From Pseudomonas azotoformans (lineage in GTDB: Bacteria > Pseudomonadota > Gammaproteobacteria > Pseudomonadales > Pseudomonadaceae): a DNA stretch of 64,000 nucleotides. The notes under the pieces were generated by a model. That model worked only from the letters and a program-made list of their open reading frames with translations. It was not told the DNA's origin and did not search any database. The stretch is from contig NZ_LT629702.1 of assembly GCF_900103345.1 (NCBI RefSeq), positions 4,154,001-4,218,000 on the forward strand, in the 5' to 3' direction. The translations under genes were made by a program, and so were the position numbers. Numbering within the stretch: the first letter of the stretch is position 1; every line of letters begins with the position of its first letter. Of the stretch, positions 44,711 to 53,467 are shown piece after piece.

Positions 44711-45142
44711 ATGCGCGCGCCCATACTTATCCACAGTCCCCAACGCGGCTTCACCCTGCTGGAGCTGCTCGTCGTCCTGCTGATCATCGCCCTGCTCGCC
44801 GGCTACGTCGGCCCCAAGATGTTCGACCGCCTGGAACTGGCCAAAGTCCAGACCGCCCAGGGCCAGATGAAGTCCATCGCGGATGCCTTGAACCAGTACC
44901 GCCTGGATAACGGCAACTACCCCGACGAAGCCCTCGGCCTCAACGCCCTCACTACCCGCCCCGCCAACGCAGCGAACTGGCAGGGGCCGTATATGAAAAC
45001 GCTGCCGCCAGACCCCTGGGGCAACCCGTACATTTTCAAGAACCCCGGCACCCCGCCCAACGATGCCGAGATCATCTCGCTGGGCCGCGATGGCAAGGCC
45101 GGCGGTGTAAACACCTACGCTGACATCGTCTATGGACTCTGA
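44711..45142 (+). CDS. gspG: Type II secretion major pseudopilin GspG
   Basis: A 143-residue protein. RGFTLLELLVVLLIIALLAGYVGP is the processed signal with glutamate +5. DALNQYRLDNGNYPDEALGLNALTTRP and PPDPWGNPYIFKNPG with the final calcium-binding loop are the standard GspG pattern. It follows a 261-base gap after the monooxygenase gene, with a terminator within it. A further TTATCCACA falls by coincidence in its early coding sequence. Confidence 0.93.
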   Translation: MRAPILIHSPQRGFTLLELLVVLLIIALLAGYVGPKMFDRLELAKVQTAQGQMKSIADALNQYRLDNGNYPDEALGLNALTTRPANAANWQGPYMKTLPPDPWGNPYIFKNPGTPPNDAEIISLGRDGKAGGVNTYADIVYGL

Positions 45143-45608
45143 CATGTACACGCTGCGGATCGCCCTGACCTTGCTGTGCCTCGTGGGCACCGCCCAGGCC
45201 GACTGTTGGCAGTTGGCGGCCAGCCGTTATCACGTCGATCCGCTGTTGCTGTACGCCATCGCCAAGGTCGAATCCAACCTCAACCCCCGCGCACGCAATA
45301 TCAACGACGACGGCAGCCAGGACATCGGCCTGATGCAGATCAACAGCCGCCACTTGCCCGCCCTCGCCCGATTCGGCATCACCGAACAGCACCTGATGAC
45401 CCAGCCCTGCACCAGCGTGATGGTGGGCGCGTGGATTCTGGCCGGGTTCATTCAAGAAAAGGGCTACGGCTGGCAAGCGGTGGGCGCCTACAACGCGGGA
45501 GCAAAACCCAGCCGGGACCAGCGCCGCGCCCGTTATGCGCTGGCGGTCTGGCGCTACTACGGCGAGTTGCTGCAACAGCGCCAGCAACTGGCAAGGCAGA
45601 CGCCATGA
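45132..45608 (+). CDS. Lytic transglycosylase within the secretion operon
   Basis: A 158-residue SLT-fold protein. Signal peptide about 1-23 (ending GTAQAD), then the catalytic glutamate Glu47 in YAIAKVESNLNP, and NDDGSQDIGLMQINSRH and VGAYNAGAKPS. It cleaves peptidoglycan, probably opening a channel for the secretion machine. It overlaps gspG at the start; ATG 45144 is an alternative. It overlaps gspF by four bases (ATGA). VirB1/IagB-type enzymes occur in type III and IV systems more than in type II ones. Confidence 0.87.
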   Translation: MDSDMYTLRIALTLLCLVGTAQADCWQLAASRYHVDPLLLYAIAKVESNLNPRARNINDDGSQDIGLMQINSRHLPALARFGITEQHLMTQPCTSVMVGAWILAGFIQEKGYGWQAVGAYNAGAKPSRDQRRARYALAVWRYYGELLQQRQQLARQTP

Positions 45609-46789
45609 TCGACATTGACGCCCGCATCCTCCGCGACGGCCATTTGCAGACCCTGCGCGTGCAAGCGCTGGATCTCGCCCAGGCACGCCAGCAACTGCTG
45701 GCCGACGGCGCCCAGGTCATCTCGCTCAAGGCGCGGCGCCAACTCAGGTTACCCGGCCGCCGCGCCAGATTCGCCCTGGGCCTGTTTATCCAGGAACTGG
45801 TGGTGCTGCTGGACGCCGGCCTGGTGCTGGTGGAAGCCGTGGAAACCCTGCGGGACAAGGCGCCACCTGGCATCAACCGCCAGGTCATGAGCGACCTGCT
45901 CGCCTCGATGTACGAAGGCAACTCATTGTCCAAGGCCATGCAGCTCAAGCCGCAGACCTTTCCTGCACTGCTGATCGCCACCGTGGCGTCCTCGGAACAC
46001 AGCGGCCAATTGGCCGTGGCCTTGCGCCGTTATCACCATTTCGAAGCGCATCTGGAGACGGTGAAAAAGCGTGTCAGCGGCGCCCTGATGTACCCGCTGG
46101 TGGTGCTCAGCGTCGGTGCGATCATCCTGTTGTTCCTGCTGTTTTTCGTGATACCGCGTTTCGCCTCGGTGTTCGATGCGGTCGCCGATTTACCGGCCAC
46201 GGCGCGGTTCATGGTGTGGTGGGGGGCACTGGTGGACACGCGCGGCATGGAGCTGCTGATTGGCCTGGTACTGGCGATCGTCGCGCTGATCCTGCTGTTT
46301 CGCAGTGCCGGGTTCAAGCGCCGCGCCGCCAACCTGTTCTGGAAAATCCCCAGCCTGGGCGCCCAGCGCACCCTGTTCATCCTCGCGCGGTTCTATCGCA
46401 CCGCCGGGATGTTGCTGATGGGCGGGATGCCGGTGGTCACGGCGGTGGAATTGTCCGGTGCCCTGCTGCCGCCCGAGCGTCAAGCGGACTTGCGCCATGC
46501 CATGACCGATATCCAGGCGGGCCAGCCGCTGTCCACCTCACTGGCCCGCCATCAGCTGACCACCGCCGTGGCCGAACGCCTGCTGCGGGTCGGCGAGCAG
46601 AGCGGCGAGCTGGCCGCCATGTGCGAGCGCATCGCGCAGTTTCACGATGAAGCGCTGGAGCGCGCCATCGAGCTGTTCAGCAAGGTCTTCGAACCGCTGC
46701 TGATGCTGGTAGTGGGCGGGTTGATCGGGCTGATCGTGTTCATGTTGTACATGCCGATTTTCGAGTTGGCGGGTTCTATCCAGGGGTAA
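45605..46789 (+). CDS. gspF: Type II secretion platform protein GspF
   Basis: A 394-residue inner-membrane platform protein with two repeated GspF domains (about 55-180 and 260-385) and about three membrane helices. QELVVLLDAGLVLVEAVETLRD and the second-half FYRTAGMLLMGGMPVVTAVELSG are conserved. EHSGQLAVALRRYHHFE and GEQSGELAAMCERIAQFHDEA are the mirrored motifs. The start is the ATG overlapping the transglycosylase stop. It is followed by gspE after four bases. Confidence 0.93.
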   Translation: MIDIDARILRDGHLQTLRVQALDLAQARQQLLADGAQVISLKARRQLRLPGRRARFALGLFIQELVVLLDAGLVLVEAVETLRDKAPPGINRQVMSDLLASMYEGNSLSKAMQLKPQTFPALLIATVASSEHSGQLAVALRRYHHFEAHLETVKKRVSGALMYPLVVLSVGAIILLFLLFFVIPRFASVFDAVADLPATARFMVWWGALVDTRGMELLIGLVLAIVALILLFRSAGFKRRAANLFWKIPSLGAQRTLFILARFYRTAGMLLMGGMPVVTAVELSGALLPPERQADLRHAMTDIQAGQPLSTSLARHQLTTAVAERLLRVGEQSGELAAMCERIAQFHDEALERAIELFSKVFEPLLMLVVGGLIGLIVFMLYMPIFELAGSIQG

Positions 46790-46793
46790 TGCG

Positions 46794-48431
46794 ATGAGCG
46801 AGCTGACACAGAAATGGCAAGCGCTGGTAGCCAAACGCGGCATGCCCCTGGCCGATTACCTGCAGGACCTGCTGGACAAGGCGCCCGACCAGTTGAGCAT
46901 CATCGCCCACCCCCTGGGCCTGCAGGCAATAGCGCCAGACAACCTCATTGAACACTGGCGCTTCGACCTGCTCGCACTGCCCCAGGCGTTGACCCGCAAC
47001 GTGCTGCCGATGGACTACCAAGGCCAGGCGTATCTGGTACTGGGGGACCCGTTCACCTTGGCCAGCCGGTACTGGCTGCAATCGTCCAGGACCTTGCGCC
47101 AGCTGCCCCTGGCCATGAGCCTGCCCGGCGCGGTCAAGGCCCAACTGGCCCTGGCCGAAGCCAGCCAACGGGTGATGCAACCGTTTGGCGAGGACGACGA
47201 AAACGCCCGCGTCAGCCAGACCGCCCAGGAAATATCCCTGAGCAGCATCGCCCGCGACGACAACCCGGTGGTGCGGCTGGTCAACTCCATGCTGTTCGAC
47301 GCCCTGCAAAGCCGTGCCAGCGATATCCATGTGGAAACCACCCCCCAAGGGCTGGTGATCAAGTACCGCATCGACGGTGTGCTGCAGCAGGTGGGCCAGG
47401 CGACTGGGCTGGACCAGGCCGAGCAGGCGCTGTCGCGGATCAAGGTCTTGTCGGAACTGGACATCGGCGAACGCCGCGTGCCCCAGGACGGGCGATTCAA
47501 GATGAAGATCCAGGGGCGCGAGGTAGATTTTCGCGTATCGATCATGCCCAGCATCCATGGCGAAAATGCGGTACTGCGCATCCTCGACAAGTCCCAGCGG
47601 GGCGACTCCCTGAGCCTGGTCAACCTCGGGCTGGCCCCCGACACCATCGCACGCATTCGCGACCTGGCCAGTGAGCCCTACGGGATGCTGGTCGTCACCG
47701 GGCCGACGGGCAGCGGCAAATCCACCACCCTGTACGCCGCCCTGTCAGAGCTCAACACCGGGGAGCAGAAAATCATCACGATCGAAGACCCGGTGGAATA
47801 TGAGTTGGCCGGGGTGACACAAATACCGGTCAACGACAAAAAAGGCCTGACGTTCGCCCGCGGCCTGCGTTCCATTTTGCGCCATGACCCGGACACGATT
47901 CTGGTCGGGGAAATCCGCGACGGTGAAACGGCGAGTATTGCCGTACAAGCGGCGTTGACCGGGCACCGCGTGTTCACGTCGCTGCACGCCAACGACCCCT
48001 TCAGTGTCCTGGAACGTTTCAGGCACATGGAGGTGGACACCCACAGCGTTGTCGAAGCGCTCAACGGGGTGGTCGCCCAACGCTTGGTGCGGCGTGTCTG
48101 CGCGGATTGCGGCGAGGACACCCAGCCCGACCCGCAGATCGCCAGGCTCGCCCACCTGCCCGACACGCAACTCAAGCAGGGCCACTACCGTGTGGGTAAA
48201 GGCTGTGAGGCCTGTCGCTATACCGGCTATCGCGGCCGGCTCGCCCTGGCGGAAGTGCTGACCCTGACCGACAGCATCAAGGAAGGCCTGCTCCAGCGCA
48301 GCTCGGCGTCCACCCTGCGCGAACTGGCGCGCGAAGCCGGCCACGTGTTCATCCGCGAGATCGCACTGGCCCACGCCGCACAAGGCGACACCACGCTCAA
48401 GGAGATCCACCGTGTCATTTCCCTTTATTGA
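46794..48431 (+). CDS. gspE: Type II secretion ATPase GspE
   Basis: A 545-residue hexameric ATPase that drives pseudopilus assembly at the cytoplasmic face. Walker A is GPTGSGKSTT (about 302-311), with Asp-box ITIEDPVEYELAGVTQIPVN and Walker B LVGEIRDGETASIAVQAALTGH. The zinc-type tetracysteine motif is CADCG...CEACRYTGYRGR. The N-terminal domain (about 1-160) would bind the PilM-like partner. Its last 20 bases overlap the PilM-like gene. Confidence 0.94.
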   Translation: MSELTQKWQALVAKRGMPLADYLQDLLDKAPDQLSIIAHPLGLQAIAPDNLIEHWRFDLLALPQALTRNVLPMDYQGQAYLVLGDPFTLASRYWLQSSRTLRQLPLAMSLPGAVKAQLALAEASQRVMQPFGEDDENARVSQTAQEISLSSIARDDNPVVRLVNSMLFDALQSRASDIHVETTPQGLVIKYRIDGVLQQVGQATGLDQAEQALSRIKVLSELDIGERRVPQDGRFKMKIQGREVDFRVSIMPSIHGENAVLRILDKSQRGDSLSLVNLGLAPDTIARIRDLASEPYGMLVVTGPTGSGKSTTLYAALSELNTGEQKIITIEDPVEYELAGVTQIPVNDKKGLTFARGLRSILRHDPDTILVGEIRDGETASIAVQAALTGHRVFTSLHANDPFSVLERFRHMEVDTHSVVEALNGVVAQRLVRRVCADCGEDTQPDPQIARLAHLPDTQLKQGHYRVGKGCEACRYTGYRGRLALAEVLTLTDSIKEGLLQRSSASTLRELAREAGHVFIREIALAHAAQGDTTLKEIHRVISLY

Positions 48432-49140
48432 GCATGTGGTGTGGCTGCACAGCAGCGGTGCCGTCTGGGCTGCCCGCCCACGTTGGCGCGGTGCAACTGT
48501 GTGGCGTGCCGAGCAAGCGGGCGAGCCATTGAGTGCCTGCGCGGCCTTGCTGGAGCAAGCACCCCGTGGCCGTTTGCGTTTCTTGGACCGCGCCACGGTG
48601 CTCCTCGGATTTTCCCACGTGCACTACCTGGTGCTGGCGTGGCAAGACGGCCTGTACAGCCAGGCCGACTGGCAGGGTTTCGCCGAAGCCACGTTCAGCC
48701 AACAGGCAGGCCTGGACGCCGAACACTGGCACATCCAGGTCGCCAGCAGCCGGTTCGGCCAGCGACGCCTGGCGGTGGCGACCTCACGGGAATTGCTGCA
48801 CGACGTGCGCGAGCTGTTCAAGCTGCACCGCTTGCCTCTGGTCAACTGCACGCCCTTGCTGACCTCGGTCGCCCAGCAGTATTGGCAGCGCTTGCCCGAC
48901 GATTGCGTATTGGCAGTTCCCGAAGCAGACAGCCTGAGTTGCCTCTACCGCCAACACGGCGTGATCGACCAGGTGTGCGTCATCCCCACCCACCCCGACA
49001 GCGCCTTGAGGGACAACCTGTTCACCGCAGACCTGCTGGTTGAACAGCATGCCCCCGCTACGGTGGTGGTGGCGGCCAACACCTTGACGGAAAACCGCTT
49101 GGGCCCCCTGCATCCATGGCTGGAGGCAAGTCCCCCATGA
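48412..49140 (+). CDS. PilM/GspL-N-like cytoplasmic assembly protein
   Basis: A 242-residue protein with no membrane helix. It begins at GTG after AAGGAG at spacing 7 and overlaps gspE. The N- and C-terminal parts resemble the actin-like fold of PilM and of the GspL cytoplasmic domain, though weakly; I infer this mainly from its position between gspE and PilN-like. Its role would be to link the ATPase to the membrane platform. Confidence 0.6.
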   Translation: MSFPFIEHVVWLHSSGAVWAARPRWRGATVWRAEQAGEPLSACAALLEQAPRGRLRFLDRATVLLGFSHVHYLVLAWQDGLYSQADWQGFAEATFSQQAGLDAEHWHIQVASSRFGQRRLAVATSRELLHDVRELFKLHRLPLVNCTPLLTSVAQQYWQRLPDDCVLAVPEADSLSCLYRQHGVIDQVCVIPTHPDSALRDNLFTADLLVEQHAPATVVVAANTLTENRLGPLHPWLEASPP

Positions 49141-49691
49141 AAGCCAGACTCGCCGCCACCTGGCAGCACAGGCGCAGGCCCCAGGCGCCCAGGGTTGATT
49201 TCCAGCACCCCAACGCTGCTCACCGCCCCCTGGTGGCACTGTTGTGGCTGGTTACTGCGGTGCTCGTGGTCGGCACCTGGCAGCACTGGCAGCGCATGGA
49301 GCACCAGCAACAGCAGACCGACGCATTGGAACAGCAATTCATCCAGCTGACCCGCCGCCAGGAACAATTGATCCAGGCGGCCATTCGCCTGTCACCCCGA
49401 CAAAAACAACAGGTGGCGGCCTTCGCCCGGCAAACGTCCACCCCATTCCCCTTGATGGACGCCGTGGCGCGGGCCTGGTCCGCTGAAATCGCCCTGACAC
49501 GCGTGGAGGTCAACACCCAGGCCAACGTGCTGCACCTGGATCTGGAAACCCGGCAACTGGGGGATGCCTTTCGCTTTGCCGAACGCCTCCAGGCCCAACC
49601 TGGGGTGCACGTGAGCCTGCAACAAAGCGCACTCAAGGCCAACGACCCGCAGCATCCGGTTCAGGTCAAACTCACCGTGAGCGGAGGGTAA
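49137..49691 (+). CDS. PilN/GspL-C-like membrane protein
   Basis: A 184-residue protein with one membrane helix (about 35-55), a coiled segment with QQQQTDALEQQFIQLTRRQEQLIQ, and a ferredoxin-like C-terminal fold (about 95-180). This pattern is typical of PilN and the GspL C-terminal half. The ATG overlaps the preceding stop (ATGA). The frame remains open 7 codons upstream. Splitting of GspL into PilM- and PilN-like proteins is characteristic of type IV pilus-related systems. Confidence 0.65.
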   Translation: MKARLAATWQHRRRPQAPRVDFQHPNAAHRPLVALLWLVTAVLVVGTWQHWQRMEHQQQQTDALEQQFIQLTRRQEQLIQAAIRLSPRQKQQVAAFARQTSTPFPLMDAVARAWSAEIALTRVEVNTQANVLHLDLETRQLGDAFRFAERLQAQPGVHVSLQQSALKANDPQHPVQVKLTVSGG

Positions 49692-49697
49692 GCGCCG

Positions 49698-50234
49698 ATG
49701 GACACCCTCACCCGCCACCTGCCACGCCTGCGCTGGCACCTGATGCAATGGCAGCAGCAGCTGGGTTTCTGGGGGCTGTTGGCACTGGGGATGATGGCGG
49801 CGGCGTTGCTGATCGAAGGGGCGGTGATTCATCCGGCAAACGTCGCCGACAACCAGCGACGCGCTGAACTGCAAGCCGGTATTGCCGAACAGCCCCAGGA
49901 CGTTCAAGTGACCGAGCCGGCGGTGGTCGAAAAAATGCCCAGCGCCGAAGACTTCGCGCCACGCCTGGAACACCTGCTGGGCCTGTTCACTCAACGCGGC
50001 TTCATCATCGCGCAAACCACCCTGGCCTATTCCGCGCCGGGCGACACCGGGCTGCAACGCCTGGACGTCGAGATCCCCCTCACCGGCCCCTACCAACTGC
50101 TGCGCGATACGTTGGCGCAGGTGGCCCGCGAACCGGCGGTGCGCATTGAAAACCTGACTCTGGAGCGCAAGGAAATCACCAGCGGCCTGCTGACCATCAG
50201 CCTCAAACTGAGCTTGCTGGGGGTGGAGGAATGA
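49698..50234 (+). CDS. PilO/GspM-like membrane protein
   Basis: A 178-residue protein with one N-terminal helix (about 22-42), an extended linker, and a C-terminal ferredoxin-like domain (about 85-175, LGLFTQRGFIIAQTTLAYSAP, then LQRLDVEIPLTGPYQLLRDTLAQV). This is the PilO/GspM pattern. It is 6 bases after the PilN-like stop and overlaps the PilP-like gene (ATGA). Confidence 0.68.
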   Translation: MDTLTRHLPRLRWHLMQWQQQLGFWGLLALGMMAAALLIEGAVIHPANVADNQRRAELQAGIAEQPQDVQVTEPAVVEKMPSAEDFAPRLEHLLGLFTQRGFIIAQTTLAYSAPGDTGLQRLDVEIPLTGPYQLLRDTLAQVAREPAVRIENLTLERKEITSGLLTISLKLSLLGVEE

Positions 50235-50719
50235 AGCTGCCGCTGTATTTGCGTGCATTGCTGTTGCTGACCCTGATCGGTTGCGCCTGGCTGTTCTGGC
50301 AGGACACACCCGAGAGTACCGGGCACACCCCAGCGCCTGCGAGCCCCAGACCGGCCGTCACAGAGCCGCTACCGGTGCCCGCCACAGAGGTGTCGGTCGA
50401 GACGGTGGACTTATTCCCCAACCAGACATGGACCCCAACACCGCCGCCGACACCGGTGGACACCTCGCCCCCCAAGGCGCCGCCGCTGCCCTTCACCGTC
50501 AGTGCGCAATGGCGCTACGAGCACCAGGCGAAAATCGTCGTGCTCAGCGGCAATGGCCGCCAGTACACCCTGTGCAACCGCTGCTCGGTGCCAGGGCGGA
50601 TCGTGCCGGGCAAGATGCTCGACGCCCACTACCGCCTGGACAGACTCACCGACACCACCGTGGTGCTGACCTACATGCCGCTCAAACAGGCCAGCACCTT
50701 GCGCCTGGACAAACACTGA
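50231..50719 (+). CDS. PilP/GspC-like periplasmic linker protein
   Basis: A 162-residue protein with an N-terminal hydrophobic segment (about 5-23), a proline-rich linker, and a small C-terminal domain (about 90-160, VSAQWRYEHQAKIVVLSGNGRQYTLCNRCSVPGRIVPGKML). This resembles the homology region of GspC or PilP, which docks to the secretin N domains. The paired cysteines in LCNRCS are unusual and could form a disulphide. Assignment rests on position and topology. Confidence 0.6.
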   Translation: MKLPLYLRALLLLTLIGCAWLFWQDTPESTGHTPAPASPRPAVTEPLPVPATEVSVETVDLFPNQTWTPTPPPTPVDTSPPKAPPLPFTVSAQWRYEHQAKIVVLSGNGRQYTLCNRCSVPGRIVPGKMLDAHYRLDRLTDTTVVLTYMPLKQASTLRLDKH

Positions 50720-50737
50720 CTCGGGAAGGGCAGGACC

Positions 50738-52690
50738 ATGACCACGCGTACGCTGATTCCCCTGGGCCTGGTGCTACTGCTGACAAGCGGCTGCGAAACC
50801 CAGCGGGCGATCAAGGAGAGTGATGAACTGCGCCAGAAAGGCGATATCGTGCGTTCGGTGGAGGTACTGCAAGCCGAAGCCAAGGAAGATCCCGACGATA
50901 TCCAACTGCGTACCGCCCAGTTCAGCAAGCTGGAACTGCTGGTCGCCCAATACAGCCGCGAAGCCAGCACCGCATTGATGCGCGGTGATGACGCCGCCGC
51001 CATCCGCGCCCTGGAAACCATCCTCAAATATGACCCCAGCAACCTGGGCGCACGCCAGGAAATCCAGAGCATCCAGGCCATGAAACACCTGCGCCCGCAA
51101 CTGGCGCGGGCCTACGAAATGAAGCGCAGCAACCCGGTGGAAGCGCTGAACCTGGTGCGTCAGATCATCGCCCAGAAACCCAATTACCGAGAAGCCCTGG
51201 ACTTTCGCAACGCGCTGACCCGCGAACTGGTCAGCGCCGACTATTTGAGCGCCAACCTGTCGGATGCCATGCGCAAGCCCTTGAGCCTGGAGTTCAGCTC
51301 ACAAAGCCTGACGACGATTTTCGAAACCATCGCACGCTTGTCGGGGGTCAACTTTGTCATCGACAAGGACGTCAACCCCAGTGCCTCGGCCAGCATGACC
51401 GCCAGCCGCACCACCGCCGAAGATGCACTGAACCTGCTGCTGACGACCCAGGGGCTGGAAAAGAAAATCCTCAACAACAACACCATCCTCGTCTACCCCC
51501 GGCGGCCGGACAAAGAGCGCGAATACCGCGAGCTGGCCGTACGCACGTTCTATCTCAGCCATGGCGACGCCAAGGTGGTCGCCGCCGAGATCAAACAGAC
51601 CCTCAAGCCCAAGGAGGTGCTGGTGGATGAACGGCTGAATGCGGTGATTGTGCGCGATGGGCTGGACACCCTGAGCGCGGTGGAAAAACTGGTGGAAGCC
51701 ATTGATATCGCGCAGTCGGAGGTGACCATCGACATTCAGGTGCTGGAGGTCAGCCTGGCGGACGAGCTGAACCTGGGTATCCAGTACCCTGAGGGCATCG
51801 GCCTGTCGGTAGGTAACCTGAGCAACGTCCCTGCCGGCCTGGTGGGTACCCCCATCAGCGCACTACGCGGGATCAACGGCGATAACATCCTGCTCGATTC
51901 CGCCAGCACCTCGGCACGCATCAACATGCTGCAGCGCAGCGGCAACACGGTCACCCTGGCCAACCCCAGGGTCCGGGTGCGCAACCGTGAGGAAGCCGAG
52001 GTCAAGATTGGTGACAAGGTTCCCATCGTGACATCCACCACCGCCAACACCATCACCACTGCCTCGGTGTCCTACCAGGACGTGGGGTTGCTGATCACCG
52101 TCAAACCCATCATCAGCCTCAGCGAAGAGGTGAACCTGGAACTGAATGTGGAGATGAGCCATATCACCAAGCGCATCCCCGGCACTGACTCCACGCCGCC
52201 GATGTTCGAGCTCGGCTCACGCTCCACCAAAACCCTGCTCACCGCACGCAACAACGAAACCCAGGTGGTCTCGGGGTTGATCCGTACGGCTGACATCGAC
52301 GAAGGCTCGGGTTTGCCGTTGCTCAGCAAAATCCCATGGCTCGGCAACAAACTGTTCGGCACCAACCAGAACACCCAGCAGAAAACCGAGATCATCCTGC
52401 TGCTGACGCCCCGGATCGAACGCAACCTGGATCTGCCAATCTCACAGATCAGCACCTTCCACAGTGGCACCGAGGCACGCAGTTCGACCGAGGGCATGAT
52501 CCTGCGCGATACCACGAGCAACATGGTGCTCAAGTCCACCGGCAGCGGCGACGCGATTCCACCCTTACCACCGCCGATGCAACAACCGGATGCGACCTGG
52601 CAACCCTTGCCGCCGCCGTTGACGTTGCCGGAGCTGGTCCCCAAACCCGTTCAGCCCCCCGCGCAGGCAACCCCGCCAACGGGCAGTTAG
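50738..52690 (+). CDS. gspD: Type II secretion secretin GspD (lipoprotein)
   Basis: A 650-residue outer-membrane secretin. Lipobox LLTSGC with Cys19 indicates a lipoprotein, so a separate pilotin may not be needed. Residues about 20-180 form a helical, TPR-like N-terminal region; N domains (about 180-330) and the secretin domain (about 335-600) with VPIVTSTTANTITTASVSYQDVGLLITVKPII follow. The tail is proline-rich. Start after AGGACC. Its TAG stop overlaps the TAA of the convergent etfB by two bases, showing the cluster abuts the betaine genes. Confidence 0.93.
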   Translation: MTTRTLIPLGLVLLLTSGCETQRAIKESDELRQKGDIVRSVEVLQAEAKEDPDDIQLRTAQFSKLELLVAQYSREASTALMRGDDAAAIRALETILKYDPSNLGARQEIQSIQAMKHLRPQLARAYEMKRSNPVEALNLVRQIIAQKPNYREALDFRNALTRELVSADYLSANLSDAMRKPLSLEFSSQSLTTIFETIARLSGVNFVIDKDVNPSASASMTASRTTAEDALNLLLTTQGLEKKILNNNTILVYPRRPDKEREYRELAVRTFYLSHGDAKVVAAEIKQTLKPKEVLVDERLNAVIVRDGLDTLSAVEKLVEAIDIAQSEVTIDIQVLEVSLADELNLGIQYPEGIGLSVGNLSNVPAGLVGTPISALRGINGDNILLDSASTSARINMLQRSGNTVTLANPRVRVRNREEAEVKIGDKVPIVTSTTANTITTASVSYQDVGLLITVKPIISLSEEVNLELNVEMSHITKRIPGTDSTPPMFELGSRSTKTLLTARNNETQVVSGLIRTADIDEGSGLPLLSKIPWLGNKLFGTNQNTQQKTEIILLLTPRIERNLDLPISQISTFHSGTEARSSTEGMILRDTTSNMVLKSTGSGDAIPPLPPPMQQPDATWQPLPPPLTLPELVPKPVQPPAQATPPTGS

Positions 52691-53457
52691 CGCACCACGC
52701 CTTCCTCAACCAGCAATTTGAGAATGGCCAGGGCGCCCTCTTCGGCGCTCAGGCCCTTGAGCACTTGCCCACCGCCACCGCTGGCCTTGGCCGTGGCGGC
52801 TTTCATGCGGTCGGCGCCGCTCTTGGCCTTGATCACCTTGAGGCGCTTGGGCCGTGGCTTGGCCGGCTGCAACACCGCCGCGTTGAACAGCTCATCCTCT
52901 TCAATCTGAACTTCATGTGCCGCCAACTCCCCGCGCTGCGCCGGGCCGTAGGCGCTTTGCCGTGGCTTGGGCGCAGCGTTATCCACCGTCGCCAGGAACG
53001 GCAAGCGCACCTTCAAGCGCCGCCGCTGACCACGGGGCAAGGCTTGTAGCACATGGGCCACGCCACCGTCGATGGACTCCACCTGCGCCAGCCCGACGAT
53101 CAGCGGCCAGCCCAGTTGCTCGGCCAGCAGGAACGGCAGCATGCCCGAGCCTTCACCGGTTTCGGCCTGGCTGCCGGCGAGTACCACTTGGGCGCCCGCA
53201 TCGCGCAGGTACTCACTGAGCACCGGCAACGCATCGCTGCCCGCCGGTTGCTCCAGCACATGCAATTGCGGCAGGCCCATGCCCAGGTAGCTGCGCAAGG
53301 TCGGTTCGGCGATGTTGCCGGCGTGCAGCACCTGCAACTTATCCCCCGCCATTTGCAGGCCCAGTTCCACGGCACGCGCATCCTGCTCGGCACGGCGCGG
53401 GCGCCCGGAGGTAGGGTGGGCGCCGATGGACACCAGGCTGATTACATTTGTGTTCAT
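52687..53457 (-). CDS. etfB: Electron transfer flavoprotein beta subunit
   Basis: A 256-residue ETF beta subunit of the betaine locus type. VISLVSIGAHPTSGRPRRAEQDARAVELG and the AMP/FAD-binding VVLAGSQAETGEGSGMLPFLLAEQLGWP are visible. AAGGA seven bases before the ATG at 53457 chooses this start over 53463. Paralogue of housekeeping EtfB; this pair serves dimethylglycine dehydrogenase. It is last in the run DUF5943, dgcA, dgcB, etfA, etfB. Confidence 0.9.
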   Translation of the reverse strand: MNTNVISLVSIGAHPTSGRPRRAEQDARAVELGLQMAGDKLQVLHAGNIAEPTLRSYLGMGLPQLHVLEQPAGSDALPVLSEYLRDAGAQVVLAGSQAETGEGSGMLPFLLAEQLGWPLIVGLAQVESIDGGVAHVLQALPRGQRRRLKVRLPFLATVDNAAPKPRQSAYGPAQRGELAAHEVQIEEDELFNAAVLQPAKPRPKRLKVIKAKSGADRMKAATAKASGGGGQVLKGLSAEEGALAILKLLVEEGVVR

Positions 53458-53467
53458 GGCCATATCC

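Noticed and set aside
44727..44735. Sixth TTATCCACA as part of the array
   Set aside because: It lies within the coding sequence at the start of gspG and lacks the shared flanking elements.
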